Notes: generated by a model from the letters alone, not told the origin. A stretch of DNA of 50,403 bases from Thermoplasmata archaeon (GCA_021806165.1 JAJZXY010000017.1:1-50403), one strand, 5' to 3'. Numbered from the stretch's first letter, positions 41,504-50,283 are shown. Translations and numbers: made by a program.

Positions 41504-41950
41504 TCATGTCATCTTTATGAGCGTCATGGTGTCTATCACGCCCGGGAACGAGCGTATCTCATCCACCTTGTTGTTAAAGAGTTCAACATTGTCCGCCCTC
41601 ATCTCAGCCGCGAGGTCATATTCACCGCTTGTCTCGTAGATGGCCACCGCCATCTCCCTCAGTCTCTTGCCCACAACCCTCATCTGGTCGAGCTGCGTCT
41701 TTATCAGTATCAGGCCGGAGACGTCGTTGCTCCTGGTGACGACGGTGAACTTCTCTATCACACCGTCCTTGAGCATCTTTGCAATCCTCGCCCTGACACC
41801 CCCTTCGGTGAGATTCACACGCCTTGCAATCTCCACGTTCTTCGTTCTTGCGTTTTCCCTCAGTATGGAGAGTATCTGGCTGTCAATGTCGTCAACAACC
41901 CTCACAGACACCTTTTTCATTGTTCGGTCTTCAACACCGAGACTCGTCAT
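41504..41950 (-). CDS. Lrp/AsnC family transcriptional regulator
   Basis: A 148-residue protein. HTH: VDDIDSQILSILRENARTKN, EIARRVNLTEGGVRARI and KMLKDGVIEKFTVV. The RAM domain follows, with AVAIYETSGEYDLAAEMRA and SFPGVIDTMTLIKM. Its TEGGVRARI recognition helix and short GEYD loop differ from the regulator at 30526, so it belongs to a different subgroup. The TATA box CTTAAATAC (41982-41974) is about 28 bases before the ATG, and transcription is leaderless. It is transcribed alone and ends at a T7 terminator. The gene diverges from the two small membrane protein genes; control of these is possible. Confidence 0.93.
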   Translation of the reverse strand: MTSLGVEDRTMKKVSVRVVDDIDSQILSILRENARTKNVEIARRVNLTEGGVRARIAKMLKDGVIEKFTVVTRSNDVSGLILIKTQLDQMRVVGKRLREMAVAIYETSGEYDLAAEMRADNVELFNNKVDEIRSFPGVIDTMTLIKMT

Positions 41951-41973
41951 TAAATTCCAATTTATGCATCGCT

Positions 41974-41982
41974 GTATTTAAG
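41974..41982 (-). promoter_or_regulatory. TATA box of the second Lrp gene
   Basis: CTTAAATAC on the minus strand, about 28 bases before the ATG at 41950. Confidence 0.55.
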
Positions 41983-42120
41983 TCATTCCTATTGTCCATT
42001 CATTCTGTCGCAAAATTCTGTTACCAGCAGTCAGATTGTCCCCTGATGCGCGCCGGCCCGGATCTCCCCGGCCGTTCACACGCCGCCGCGCTCCGTATCG
42101 TTTGATTTTCTGACTGATCC

Positions 42121-42130
42121 ACTTAAATAT
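42121..42130 (+). promoter_or_regulatory. TATA box of the small membrane protein pair
   Basis: ACTTAAATAT about 27 bases before the GTG at 42153. It is nearly identical to the box of the diverging Lrp gene (CTTAAATAC). Confidence 0.55.
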
Positions 42131-42152
42131 TCGCTGAAGCGGATATTACCGT

Positions 42153-42674
42153 GTGTCTGCCGCCAGATCCGGCCGGATTGCCTCCGGGACACTGCTGGGC
42201 ATATCGACCATCATCCTCCTCCTGTTCATTGTATCGATAGTGCTGCCCCTCGCCCAGGGGAAGGTCACAGTATCGGTACCCAAGTCAGGAGGCTTTACAG
42301 AATCGCTCACTCCCCAGACTGTTTTCATCAACGGGTCTGTCAGTGTTAGCAACCTGGGTTACTACGCGATAAGCGGTCTCACCCTTAACGCCCTCCTCCT
42401 CTCCTCCAACGGCTCAACCCTCTTCAATTACACCACCACGCTCCCGGCGGTCAGACCGGGGCCGCCGGTTCTCCTGCCAGTGTCAATCCCAGTCCCGCTT
42501 TCGGCGCTTTACGGCGCTCACCCTCCGGCGCAGCCTCCCCCCCGGTCGAGCGTCGCGCTCTCCCTGACAATAAACGGGAGCTATGCACTCAGCGCTGTCA
42601 CATTCACTCTCCACTTCTCGTCCATAGTGCAGCTTTCTGCAACCTATGGCGGCGGCGCGCAGGGGGCTGCCTGA
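42153..42674 (+). CDS. Single-pass membrane protein with LEA-like domain, unknown
   Basis: 173 residues. One membrane helix (about 12-34, LLGISTIILLLFIVSIVLPL), then a small beta-rich extracytosolic domain of about 130 residues. Its SVSVSNLGYYAISGLTLNAL segment resembles LEA type-2-like domains, which have a V-x-N-x-G-x-Y-x-I pattern. Function is unknown. GTG start from a leaderless promoter. The TGA is directly followed by the ATG of the next gene, so the two proteins are made together and perhaps form a complex. Confidence 0.78.
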   Translation: MSAARSGRIASGTLLGISTIILLLFIVSIVLPLAQGKVTVSVPKSGGFTESLTPQTVFINGSVSVSNLGYYAISGLTLNALLLSSNGSTLFNYTTTLPAVRPGPPVLLPVSIPVPLSALYGAHPPAQPPPRSSVALSLTINGSYALSAVTFTLHFSSIVQLSATYGGGAQGAA

Positions 42675-43133
42675 ATGGAGGAGATGCAACCGAGGGCACC
42701 CCATCCTCTGCATCCAGGCAGGGCAGCTCTGTCGGGCGTCAAGGGGGCACTGCTCTTCCTTGCACTGCCACTGGCTCTGATAGCGATATTCTCCACGCTC
42801 ATAGCAAGCCAGAACATACCGCTGAACACAAGCTTCTCCTCTGCCGGCAATGACATAATCGCCATCGGGACTTCAATCGTGATACTCTCGATGCTCTCAT
42901 CGCTGATGGGCGTGGAGCGCATGTCGGGCCTCGCCCTCCGCGCAGCAAGACAGATGGCATCAGCTGTCTATGCGGTTGCGGTCGCGGGAAGGGGCTATTC
43001 GTTGATTGTCGATGGCAACCTTTCGCTGTCGTTCAGCCTGCTGCCAATCGCACTCGCAATGGCGGCGCTCTCGCTGCTGGGAATAATACCGGCAGTATTC
43101 GAGCATGCCGAAAAGAGGGAAAATATCCATTAG
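42675..43133 (+). CDS. Four-pass membrane protein, unknown
   Basis: 152 residues, about four membrane helices (20-45, 57-78, 88-107, 119-142), with a hydrophilic His/Pro-rich N-terminus and a charged C-terminus, EHAEKRENIH. It starts immediately after the stop of the LEA-like protein (back-to-back TGA ATG). An in-frame ATG at 42684 follows GGAGGAG, too close for a normal ribosome-binding site. It converges with the zinc-ribbon gene, overlapping its stop by 4 bases. No family recognised. Confidence 0.78.
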   Translation: MEEMQPRAPHPLHPGRAALSGVKGALLFLALPLALIAIFSTLIASQNIPLNTSFSSAGNDIIAIGTSIVILSMLSSLMGVERMSGLALRAARQMASAVYAVAVAGRGYSLIVDGNLSLSFSLLPIALAMAALSLLGIIPAVFEHAEKRENIH

Positions 43134-43375
43134 AAGATGGCGGAAGCTCCAGCAGGTCTCAGATTCCTTCGAATTCCCTCGAGGCCCGCCTCATCAGCCG
43201 AGTCGGTCTGAAACAGGCCAGCAGGCTCCATCTCCTTGGACACTCTGGAGTTCCTGCAGATTGCGCACTCGACCCTCTTCTGCAGTTTACGCTTGGTCGC
43301 AACGGCATGTGCATCGAGCCTTATGCGCATGTTGCAGCTCTCACACTCCACCTCAACCATATCTGCTTCGCTCAT
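43130..43375 (-). CDS. Small zinc-ribbon protein
   Basis: 81 residues from the ATG at 43375 (a GTG at 43384 would add three). CESC is followed 23 residues later by CAIC, a two-knuckle zinc ribbon. The sequence between, NMRIRLDAHAVATKRKLQKR, is basic. The C-terminal part is charged and contains a G-L-x-G-I-R-R segment. The family is unknown; such small ribbons act in nucleic-acid or protein binding. An AGGTG (about 43383-43387) is a possible ribosome-binding site. Confidence 0.72.
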   Translation of the reverse strand: MSEADMVEVECESCNMRIRLDAHAVATKRKLQKRVECAICRNSRVSKEMEPAGLFQTDSADEAGLEGIRRNLRPAGASAIF

Positions 43376-43469
43376 TGAAGACACCTACCCTATCCCCTCT
43401 GCTCCCCGTTTCGCATGCCGCTGCGCAAGTCGCAATACTGGAAGCAGTCAGTGTAATGATAAACTGTTT

Positions 43470-46400
43470 TTAATCGTTTGCATCGCCGTTTGACGAATCT
43501 CCGTCCACGCCCACAAACTCCTCTATTCCCCTGTTCATGTACCTCTTTTTCAGCTCAACCGTGTCAAGCTCCTCGAACATCTTCCCTATCATTGCAAGGT
43601 CCTTCTGGTCGAATGTGAGCCTGTTGATCGCAGCAAGCATCACCGCCCCTCCATCGACCACCTTCTGCATGACATTCTCCATCATTGCAATAACCCTGAT
43701 CATGTTGTTGTTTGCAAGCAGGTATTCCACGCCGTCGAGGAAAACCACTGCATTGTCATGCCTTTCTAGGAATGAGATGATTGCGCTTGTGATGACAGAC
43801 AGCTTCGACGGGTCAAGATTGTTGTTGCCCACGACCTGTGTGAGCCATCTCAGGTCTGCTGTTCCCAGGTCATACTTCTCCCTGAGCTTGGACGGATGCT
43901 CCCTGCTGATCACAAGGGCGTCGAAGCCGGCAGATATGAGGTCCAGCAGGGTGGCGTATGCCACGGCAGGCTTCTCTTCTGAGACGGCATAGCTGAAGCC
44001 CCGCCTGAGCTCAAAGCGCATGCCGCGGATTTCAGCGTGCCTCTCCATTACAAGGCCGGTCCCGCCCGGAGTCGCCTTCTCCTGCCTCACCGCCCCCTCA
44101 TCCCTGGCGTAGAGGACAGTTCCGCGCTTCTTCCCCCTGTCTGTTATCTGCTTACCTGAAACGTGTATCCTCCTCATGGTGTTGCCCACATGGAAGGTGT
44201 ATTCTCCTTCGAAGCGCTCCCCCTTGCGTATCGATTCCATGAAATCCACAACCTGCAGAGAATCGGTGTCGCTCAGCAGCTCCACCAGCTTTGGCGCCCT
44301 GTCGCTCCCGTCAAGCCCGAGCATCTTTCTCGCAATGCTGTTGGCGAAGGATATGGCTCCTTCGTTGTCAATGCGTATGATGCCACCTTCTATCCCGTCC
44401 AGGAGTTCAGTCAGCTCTGCCTTCTTGAGCTCTGCCTTCCTCTTCATCAGCTTCTCCTGCTTGAGCGCCTCGATGGTCTTTATGGAGGCGGTTATGTTGG
44501 AGCTGAGTCTCTCAAGAATCCAGACATCATTCTCGTTGAAACCCTGTCCCCCAAGCTTGTTTATCAGCAGGATAAAGAGCGGAGGAAGACCGCTCTCCCT
44601 GGCGGTCACGGGGTATATCATCAGATTCTGTATCAGCCCCGCCGACACATCCTGTGCTATGAGCCCGTCAGATGCGTCATTTACAATGCTCTCCATCCCC
44701 TTCTCCATGGATTTGATTGCAAGCTTCTCAATGAATTCCGGGACCCTTGTATCATAATATCCGTTCCACTCTATGTTGGATGAGCTCAGGAGGCCCACAA
44801 GCGCATATTCAGAGCCAATCAGGTGGCCTGCGGCGGACGACACGGCGTCGAGCATCCTGCCGAACTCGCCCTGCCTGACAATGCTCCGCGACATCTCGTC
44901 TATCAGGTTGAGAAGGCCTGTCCTGTGCCTCTCCTGACTGAGTGCCGTAAGCTGCCTGACCTTGGCCGAGAGCGTCTTGAGCAGTTCCGAGAAGAATGCC
45001 TCACCGGCAGACATGTCATTCTCCCTGTCATAGCCAGCCACCACGAGGTAGTCCATTGCATCCATTGATGATATCTTCCCCACAAGGAGGCTGTTGGAGA
45101 AGAATGAGTGGAAGGGCAGGTCCTCCCCCTCCTGGCGCAGACTGGTTATCTTCTTCCTGCTCTGTATTGCCGTGACGAGCACCTGCGCCTGCTCCATGGC
45201 CATCCTCTCCGGAGGCTGCGGCATGCCGCTGAAGGCCGTGGCAGCCATCCTGTCGAATGATGAATTTGAATAGTTAACCAGGTAGACTGCTGTGAGTGAG
45301 CAGCCTGCAAGGTCCGCGATTGCAGGAACCGCCTTCTCAAAGAGTCTTGTCATGTCCGTTTCCGCGTACACCAGGTCTTTGAAGTATGAACCCTTCTTCG
45401 CCCTGAGCAGCTCATCGCTGTCTATCTTCCTGTCATTAATTTTCGAGTACCTCAGTTCAAAGAAGCTGAGCAGCTTCTGCAGCAGGTGCCCCCTGAACAG
45501 CTGCCTGGACTTGGCCTGCTGGAATCCAAGCCCCATGAATACCGACTCACACCCTGCCGATCCGCCGCCGCTGTAGGCAAGCATGTATGGCGCTCCAAGA
45601 CCGGAGCCGTCTCCGGCCGCATCCGTATCGAGCGTGAAACCGAGCCTGTCGCATGCATCCTCCACACTGTACATATCTTCGATGATGCACACATTGTTGG
45701 CAAGCCTCACCCCCTGCTTCTTCAGCGCCTCCATCTCCTCCCCCTTCAGCTCCCTTGCCGCATTGGGCCGCATCACGGGCCTGAAGGCAACGCACCTGAA
45801 GATGTCTGAACCTGCCATCCTCACGTAGAGCGCTCCAGAATCACACCCCGAGAATTCGGAGCACCTCCTGAGCATCCTCGGCGCCAGCGTCTCCTGCCCC
45901 TCCTCCCTGAGCTCCTCGATGAACTCCTCCGCCAGCTGGGAGGAGAGCATTGCCTCCGTCTCCTTCTCCTGCACTATCTTTCTCATCTCCACCGCTGCAT
46001 TCGCCCTCTCCATCACTGTGGAGAGCTGCCTGGCGACCAGAGATATGACATCCATGTCCTCAGGCGAGTATCCCCTCTTCCCCGACCTGTGCAGTGTTAT
46101 TACACCAATATCCTCCTTGATGCTCTTGATTGGTATGACAAGTATGGATTCGGGCTCATTCGGCGCACCGGGCATGTTGACAGCACGGAGGTCTGCCCTG
46201 GCGTCGTTGATGATTTCAGGCTTGTCGTTCGATATTGCCTTCCCCACGATGCCTTCCCCTATCGCCACGGAGAAGGACAGCATCTCCTCCGCAAAGAGAC
46301 CCCTGGACGTTACAGGAATGAGTGTGCTCCTCGATTCGTTCAGCACATAGAACACGGAAATGGTGGAGGGCACAACAGATTCGATGAATGACAGCGACTC

Positions 46401-47561
46401 GTCGGCAATCTTGACAGGATCTGACTCCCTGTGCAGAAGCAGCATCTCCTCCAGAAGCATGTTGCGAAGGAGCACCTTCCTGTCCCTGTCCGAAATGAAT
46501 ATGCTTGATGTCAGCCTTTCCGAGAGCATTGTGGAAACAAGCTCAATGTCCCTGAGCTCGCTCTCGCTGTACGGCGAGCTCCTGCGGCTCTCAAGAATCA
46601 GCAGCGCATTGTGTCTTGAGTGTGTTTCCAACGGCACGAGCGCGGCCCACCTGACCCCGGTACCCAGAGGGCGGTAGCCGGATGTTTCAATGTCACCGAT
46701 GACTAGCTTCTCCTTCTGTCCCGTCACTGTATGTATTATCTTGCCCAGCCTCATGCTCTGGGGTGTATCGTAGAGCGGTGTCAGCGACTCGCTTATTCCT
46801 GCTAATTCCACCTCCCCTCTCCCCTCGTCAAGGATTATCAGAGCAACGTAGTCGACACCCATCTTCTTCTGTATGGTGTCTGCGGCCCTGTTGAGGAAAC
46901 TGGAGGCGAGTGCGCTGTCCCCTATCTGGCTTCCGAGTTCTATGGCAGCGGCAAGCCTGGCAGAGTGGGCGAGCTGCTCTCCCACGGCGAATTCCCTCTT
47001 GATTATTGAATCAAGAACAACTGTTACAGAAGCAAATGCATCGATCTCCGCCTGCGAGAGAGACCTCCTGCCTCCAGTGTACAGGTAGACGGAAGCGTTG
47101 CCTCTTGAAGTCCCCCTGAAAAGAATGAATTCCGTGCAGCCTGTCGATATCGAGATGCTGTCTATGAGCTCAATACCTGAGGAGGGGCCCCGGACCTTCT
47201 TGACGCTCTCCCCGAAATCTGCATTCAGCGGAAGGAGCTCCTCGTACTTGACCTCCTGGCGTTCGCCAAGCCTGTCCATGTGGGTGGTCCACCTGAATCG
47301 GAGTTCACCGCTGACGACAACGAAGACGGCGAAAACATCTCTCATGTGCAGTGCTATTTTCCTGCTGAAGCCTGTGAGCAGAGAACGCCAGTCGCCCGCC
47401 TCCCTCAGCGCTTCAGTGGCCTGCAGCATTATCTCCGCTGCACCAGAATCCCTTGCCGTCCCATTACCGGCGCCGGTCCCCTGCGCCACCTTCTCAAAGA
47501 TACTCCTCTGAGGTACGAAATCTTCTCCCATCTTCATCTGATTCCCGGCTTTGTCGGGCAA
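43470..47561 (-). CDS. Multi-GAF, PAS and DUF835 sensor protein
   Basis: A soluble protein of 1363 residues. Five to six GAF-like domains run from about 45 to 1050, the clearest being 205-350 and 370-520 with ARSLALGEGIVG-like patterns (SFSVAIGEGIVGKAI, VIPIKSIKEDIGVITL). A PAS domain sits at about 1065-1170, with ELLDGIEGGIIRIDNEGAIS. The C-terminal DUF835 domain (about 1190-1335) has DALVISREHPSKLREKYDL, DLRWLTQVVGNNN and VFLDGVEYLLANNNMIRVI. DUF835 is a Thermoplasmata/Methanomicrobia signalling domain of unknown output. No kinase or DNA-binding domain is present. The start is TTG at 47561 (ATG at 47537 is an alternative), behind AGGGTGAT and a TATA box near 47612-47603. Confidence 0.9.
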   Translation of the reverse strand: MPDKAGNQMKMGEDFVPQRSIFEKVAQGTGAGNGTARDSGAAEIMLQATEALREAGDWRSLLTGFSRKIALHMRDVFAVFVVVSGELRFRWTTHMDRLGERQEVKYEELLPLNADFGESVKKVRGPSSGIELIDSISISTGCTEFILFRGTSRGNASVYLYTGGRRSLSQAEIDAFASVTVVLDSIIKREFAVGEQLAHSARLAAAIELGSQIGDSALASSFLNRAADTIQKKMGVDYVALIILDEGRGEVELAGISESLTPLYDTPQSMRLGKIIHTVTGQKEKLVIGDIETSGYRPLGTGVRWAALVPLETHSRHNALLILESRRSSPYSESELRDIELVSTMLSERLTSSIFISDRDRKVLLRNMLLEEMLLLHRESDPVKIADESLSFIESVVPSTISVFYVLNESRSTLIPVTSRGLFAEEMLSFSVAIGEGIVGKAISNDKPEIINDARADLRAVNMPGAPNEPESILVIPIKSIKEDIGVITLHRSGKRGYSPEDMDVISLVARQLSTVMERANAAVEMRKIVQEKETEAMLSSQLAEEFIEELREEGQETLAPRMLRRCSEFSGCDSGALYVRMAGSDIFRCVAFRPVMRPNAARELKGEEMEALKKQGVRLANNVCIIEDMYSVEDACDRLGFTLDTDAAGDGSGLGAPYMLAYSGGGSAGCESVFMGLGFQQAKSRQLFRGHLLQKLLSFFELRYSKINDRKIDSDELLRAKKGSYFKDLVYAETDMTRLFEKAVPAIADLAGCSLTAVYLVNYSNSSFDRMAATAFSGMPQPPERMAMEQAQVLVTAIQSRKKITSLRQEGEDLPFHSFFSNSLLVGKISSMDAMDYLVVAGYDRENDMSAGEAFFSELLKTLSAKVRQLTALSQERHRTGLLNLIDEMSRSIVRQGEFGRMLDAVSSAAGHLIGSEYALVGLLSSSNIEWNGYYDTRVPEFIEKLAIKSMEKGMESIVNDASDGLIAQDVSAGLIQNLMIYPVTARESGLPPLFILLINKLGGQGFNENDVWILERLSSNITASIKTIEALKQEKLMKRKAELKKAELTELLDGIEGGIIRIDNEGAISFANSIARKMLGLDGSDRAPKLVELLSDTDSLQVVDFMESIRKGERFEGEYTFHVGNTMRRIHVSGKQITDRGKKRGTVLYARDEGAVRQEKATPGGTGLVMERHAEIRGMRFELRRGFSYAVSEEKPAVAYATLLDLISAGFDALVISREHPSKLREKYDLGTADLRWLTQVVGNNNLDPSKLSVITSAIISFLERHDNAVVFLDGVEYLLANNNMIRVIAMMENVMQKVVDGGAVMLAAINRLTFDQKDLAMIGKMFEELDTVELKKRYMNRGIEEFVGVDGDSSNGDAND

Positions 47562-47602
47562 TGTGCAGAATCACCCTGTTTTTGCAGCACTATCCGGACG
47601 GT

Positions 47603-47724
47603 TTCTATTTAAACAAGAATAGTCGCGCTATCTCTCTTGATATTGAGCTGGCGATGTAACGTTCAGCCTTCTTTCGGCCGCAGTTGCCGCAGGCATCCTT
47701 CCGCTCCGGAGAGATTTAAATATT
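47603..47724. promoter_or_regulatory. Divergent promoters of the DUF835 sensor and the orphan gene
   Basis: Minus strand: GTTTAAATAG (47612-47603), about 50 bases before the sensor start. Plus strand: GATTTAAATATT (47713-47724), about 27 bases before the ATG at 47745. The two boxes share TTTAAATA, so the same factors may read both. Confidence 0.5.
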
Positions 47725-47744
47725 GATTCAGCATTGTCCGACTC

Positions 47745-48344
47745 ATGTCTGACGCTATCCTGAACGGCGGTCAGGACCACTATTACTATGTCGGCAGCGA
47801 CAGGTTTCCGTTCGCTTCCGGTTCCGGGGCTGAACCCATCGAGGATGCACTGGGCCAGCCTGCTGAAGAGTCGATTGCGGCATTCCCCATGGGTGCCTCG
47901 CTCGGTGCAATCGCCATGTCCCGCAGGGAGCGGATATCATCCACAATGTCATTTGCGGCTTCAATAACCGATTTCTGCTCCGGTCTGCTTCGCTCCATGG
48001 AGGAGCGATATACAACGGGCGAAGTGCTGGCTGCATCTCACCAGGCAGACAATGCTTCGGGCAGCGACTCCATCCAGGACAATGTGCAGCCTGAGTTGCC
48101 CGAATTTCCCAGGAGCCAGAAGATCGGAAGGGATACATGGGAGACGCTCTTCCGCCTGGCACAGTCGAGGCTCTCGGAGGAGGGTTGCCTGATAACACAG
48201 AGGGACAAGAATTACCTCTCCTCGAGCAGCGGCGTCGAAATCACCCCTTACATCTGGTCCACCCTTGTCCATAGAATGAATCTCAGACGGGTGAAGAATC
48301 CATATTCCTCCTCAGCCCTGGTCATTTACGTGCCGCGAGCATGA
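47745..48344 (+). CDS. Orphan protein, unknown
   Basis: 199 residues with no signal peptide or membrane helix and no family I recognise. The N-terminal half (1-95) contains a Met/Ala/Ser-rich helical segment, MGASLGAIAMSRRERISSTM. After an acidic linker (about 100-120) the C-terminal half reads IGRDTWETLFRLAQSRLSEE and EITPYIWSTLVHRM-LRRVK, which could be a small helical or winged-helix domain ending in a beta hairpin (ALVIYVPRA). It is transcribed divergently from the GAF/DUF835 sensor and may be its partner. Leaderless ATG. Confidence 0.7.
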   Translation: MSDAILNGGQDHYYYVGSDRFPFASGSGAEPIEDALGQPAEESIAAFPMGASLGAIAMSRRERISSTMSFAASITDFCSGLLRSMEERYTTGEVLAASHQADNASGSDSIQDNVQPELPEFPRSQKIGRDTWETLFRLAQSRLSEEGCLITQRDKNYLSSSSGVEITPYIWSTLVHRMNLRRVKNPYSSSALVIYVPRA

Positions 48345-48412
48345 ATTGTCATCCCCGCCCGGCCTGTGCAGCTTCGGCTGCAATAGGATATTAATGGCTG
48401 TGACACATTGTA

Positions 48413-49489
48413 ATGGCCATGCTCTCAGTCATAGGCGCAGGACTTGTAGGCAGGGCCATCATCGATGATCTTTCCAATGACTTCGATCTTGCAGTCTTCG
48501 ACAGGTCGAAAAAGGCACTTTCACAGGTGGAGACGGGGCGCAAGTACTCCGATGACATATTCTCCAGGAAGCAGGTGCTGGAGCGCTCCGAACTTGTTAT
48601 ATCAACTCTCCCAGGCAGCGTCGTCTATCCTGTCGTCAGGAAGCTGCTCCGGTCAGGTAAGAAGGTGGTTGACACGTCATTCATGGAGGAGGACCCTTTC
48701 TCGCTGGACAGCGGGGCCAGAAGGAGCGGCGCTCTCTATATCCCGGATGCTGGATATGCGCCGGGAACCACCAATGTGCTTGCCGGAAGGCTCTTCAAGA
48801 AGGAGGGGGCATCTTCCATAGAGATCATAGTCGCGGGCCTGCCGCTGAAGGCTGCCGAACCATTCCTTCACGCCGCAACATTCAACGTTGAGGGGCTTAT
48901 TGACGAATATACAAGGCCGGCACGGATTGTCCGCGGAGGCAGCGTTGCGACAGTCGACCCTCTGGGTGATATCGGGAGATATACATTCCAGGATGAGGGG
49001 GAATTCGATTCATTCTATACCGACGGCCTCAGGACTCTGCTGACTACATTAAGGGTAAGGGAGATGTATGAGAAGACGCTGAGGTATCCGGGCCACCTCC
49101 AGCTCATGAAGGCACTGCGCGGCCTGGGCTACTTCTCAACTGCGAAGGTTGGCGGCGCAGTTCCCAGGCGCGTCAGTGAGGAACTCTTCGCTTCGCTTGA
49201 ATCCGATTTCAGGGATATGTGCCTCACCTCAGTCACAGGCATGAACGGTGGCAGAAGGGCAGTCTACACCAACGTGGACCGCTACAGGAATGGCATGAAA
49301 TCCATGGCAAGGATGACCGGTTACGCCGCCTCATCCATGTCTAGGATTGTTCTGGATGGCATGGTGGATTCCACTGGAGTATACCCTCCGGAGTATTTCG
49401 GCTTCTCCGACAGCATATTCCCTGAGTACATGAGACTCCTTTCCAGGAAAGGCATACGTTTCGATTACAGAGTGGAAGAAGGGCAGTAG
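48413..49489 (+). CDS. Saccharopine/lysine dehydrogenase-like protein
   Basis: 358 residues. The NADP-binding N-terminus LSVIGAGLVGRAIIDDL, then SELVISTLPGSVVYPVV and PDAGYAPGTTNVLAGRL, match the saccharopine dehydrogenase / L-lysine 6-dehydrogenase family (a D-x-G-x-A-P-G motif). The C-terminal substrate domain has YEKTLRYPGHLQLMKAL, as in lysine dehydrogenases that oxidise the epsilon-amino group. Carboxynorspermidine dehydrogenases are the nearest alternative, so the amine substrate is uncertain. TATA-like GGATATTAAT (48386-48395) precedes; the ATG may be 48413 or 48419. It precedes the Cas4-like pair by 63 bases but has its own promoter. Confidence 0.85.
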   Translation: MAMLSVIGAGLVGRAIIDDLSNDFDLAVFDRSKKALSQVETGRKYSDDIFSRKQVLERSELVISTLPGSVVYPVVRKLLRSGKKVVDTSFMEEDPFSLDSGARRSGALYIPDAGYAPGTTNVLAGRLFKKEGASSIEIIVAGLPLKAAEPFLHAATFNVEGLIDEYTRPARIVRGGSVATVDPLGDIGRYTFQDEGEFDSFYTDGLRTLLTTLRVREMYEKTLRYPGHLQLMKALRGLGYFSTAKVGGAVPRRVSEELFASLESDFRDMCLTSVTGMNGGRRAVYTNVDRYRNGMKSMARMTGYAASSMSRIVLDGMVDSTGVYPPEYFGFSDSIFPEYMRLLSRKGIRFDYRVEEGQ

Positions 49490-49552
49490 CGGGACACCCC
49501 TGGCGATTCTTATATACAACAACTGTGAAACACGGGCGGGAGTTGGCAGAGG

Positions 49553-49840
49553 ATGCATCAGAGGGATGGGATGCATGTGCGTGACACAGGACTGATCAGC
49601 GCCTCAGGTATAGGCACATTTGTATTCTGTGCAAGAAAGTACAGGTTGAGGACTGAACCCCCTGATGGTTTCGTCGGGACACTGGAGTCAGCCTCTCTCA
49701 GGCGCAGCGGCATAATCTACCACAGGAGGAGGGGTTTGGCACTGCTCGGGCGATTGATACTCCAGCGGCTGATGCTGGTCGCTGCTCTGCTGATCATTTC
49801 AGGGGCAATCGTGCTATGGCTCTCTCCACCACTGCCCTGA
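49553..49840 (+). CDS. Cas4-like nuclease, N-terminal part with membrane helix
   Basis: 95 residues. LISASGIGTFVFCARKYRL carries the first cluster cysteine (Cys26) of Cas4/RecB-type nucleases, and SGIIYHRRRG has the G-x3-H motif I histidine (His57). A membrane helix (about 74-92, LVAALLIISGAIVLWL) follows, and the frame ends there. The rest of the nuclease is in the next gene, which starts 25 bases before this one stops, in the -1 frame. The two parts together hold all needed residues: Cys and His here, Asp, Glu-x-Lys, Gln and three Cys there. A TATA box (CTTATATAC, 49509-49517) precedes. No homopolymer run lies in the overlap. Confidence 0.75.
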   Translation: MHQRDGMHVRDTGLISASGIGTFVFCARKYRLRTEPPDGFVGTLESASLRRSGIIYHRRRGLALLGRLILQRLMLVAALLIISGAIVLWLSPPLP

Positions 49841-50283
49841 CGGTGCTGCTTGCACTGAGCGCCCTACTGCTCTTCCTCTGGTGGAGGATCAGGAGGGTGA
49901 CAGTCAGCCAGGATCTGCTCCTTCGCACAGGAACCCCTCTGGTTTCACGCACTGCAGGAATTGTCGGAAAACCGGATGAAATCAGGAGGAGCGGGGGTTT
50001 CTACATTCCTGTGGAATACAAGAGCGGCATATCAAGGGGCACCCCCAGGGAGTGGGACATCGCCCAGCTTCTGGCATATTGCCTCCTGACTGAGGAAAAC
50101 ATGGGACCGGTGAACGGAGGGGAACTGGCATACAGTGATGCATCCTTCCTCATTCCTTGGAATGGTGAAAACAGGCGGTATCTGCTGTCTGTCTTAAGAA
50201 ACATGAGGAATGGAGACGGAGGCTTGACTGCAGATGTGTGGAAATGCAGAAGTTGTGAATTCGGCAGCTATTGCGGGCGCTAG
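49816..50283 (+). CDS. Cas4-like nuclease, C-terminal catalytic part with membrane helix
   Basis: 155 residues. A membrane helix (about 7-24) is followed by a PD-(D/E)XK core: Asp54 in GIVGKPDEI, Glu67-x-Lys69 in YIPVEYKSG, Gln84 in WDIAQLLAYCLL, and cysteines 144, 147 and 153 in KCRSCEFGSYC, which complete the [4Fe-4S] site begun by Cys26 of the upstream part. This is a Cas4/Dna2-type nuclease fold with a two-helix membrane hairpin inserted between motif I (His) and motif II (Asp). The ATG lies inside the upstream gene with only a weak GGGG before it. No CRISPR repeats or other cas genes are in the window. Either a genuine two-subunit form or a one-base frameshift. Confidence 0.8.
   Translation: MALSTTALTVLLALSALLLFLWWRIRRVTVSQDLLLRTGTPLVSRTAGIVGKPDEIRRSGGFYIPVEYKSGISRGTPREWDIAQLLAYCLLTEENMGPVNGGELAYSDASFLIPWNGENRRYLLSVLRNMRNGDGGLTADVWKCRSCEFGSYCGR

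Noticed and set aside
44163-44783. A 206-residue plus-strand frame opposite the DUF835 sensor
   Set aside because: Leu/His-rich shadow; no start signals and the sensor frame is well supported.
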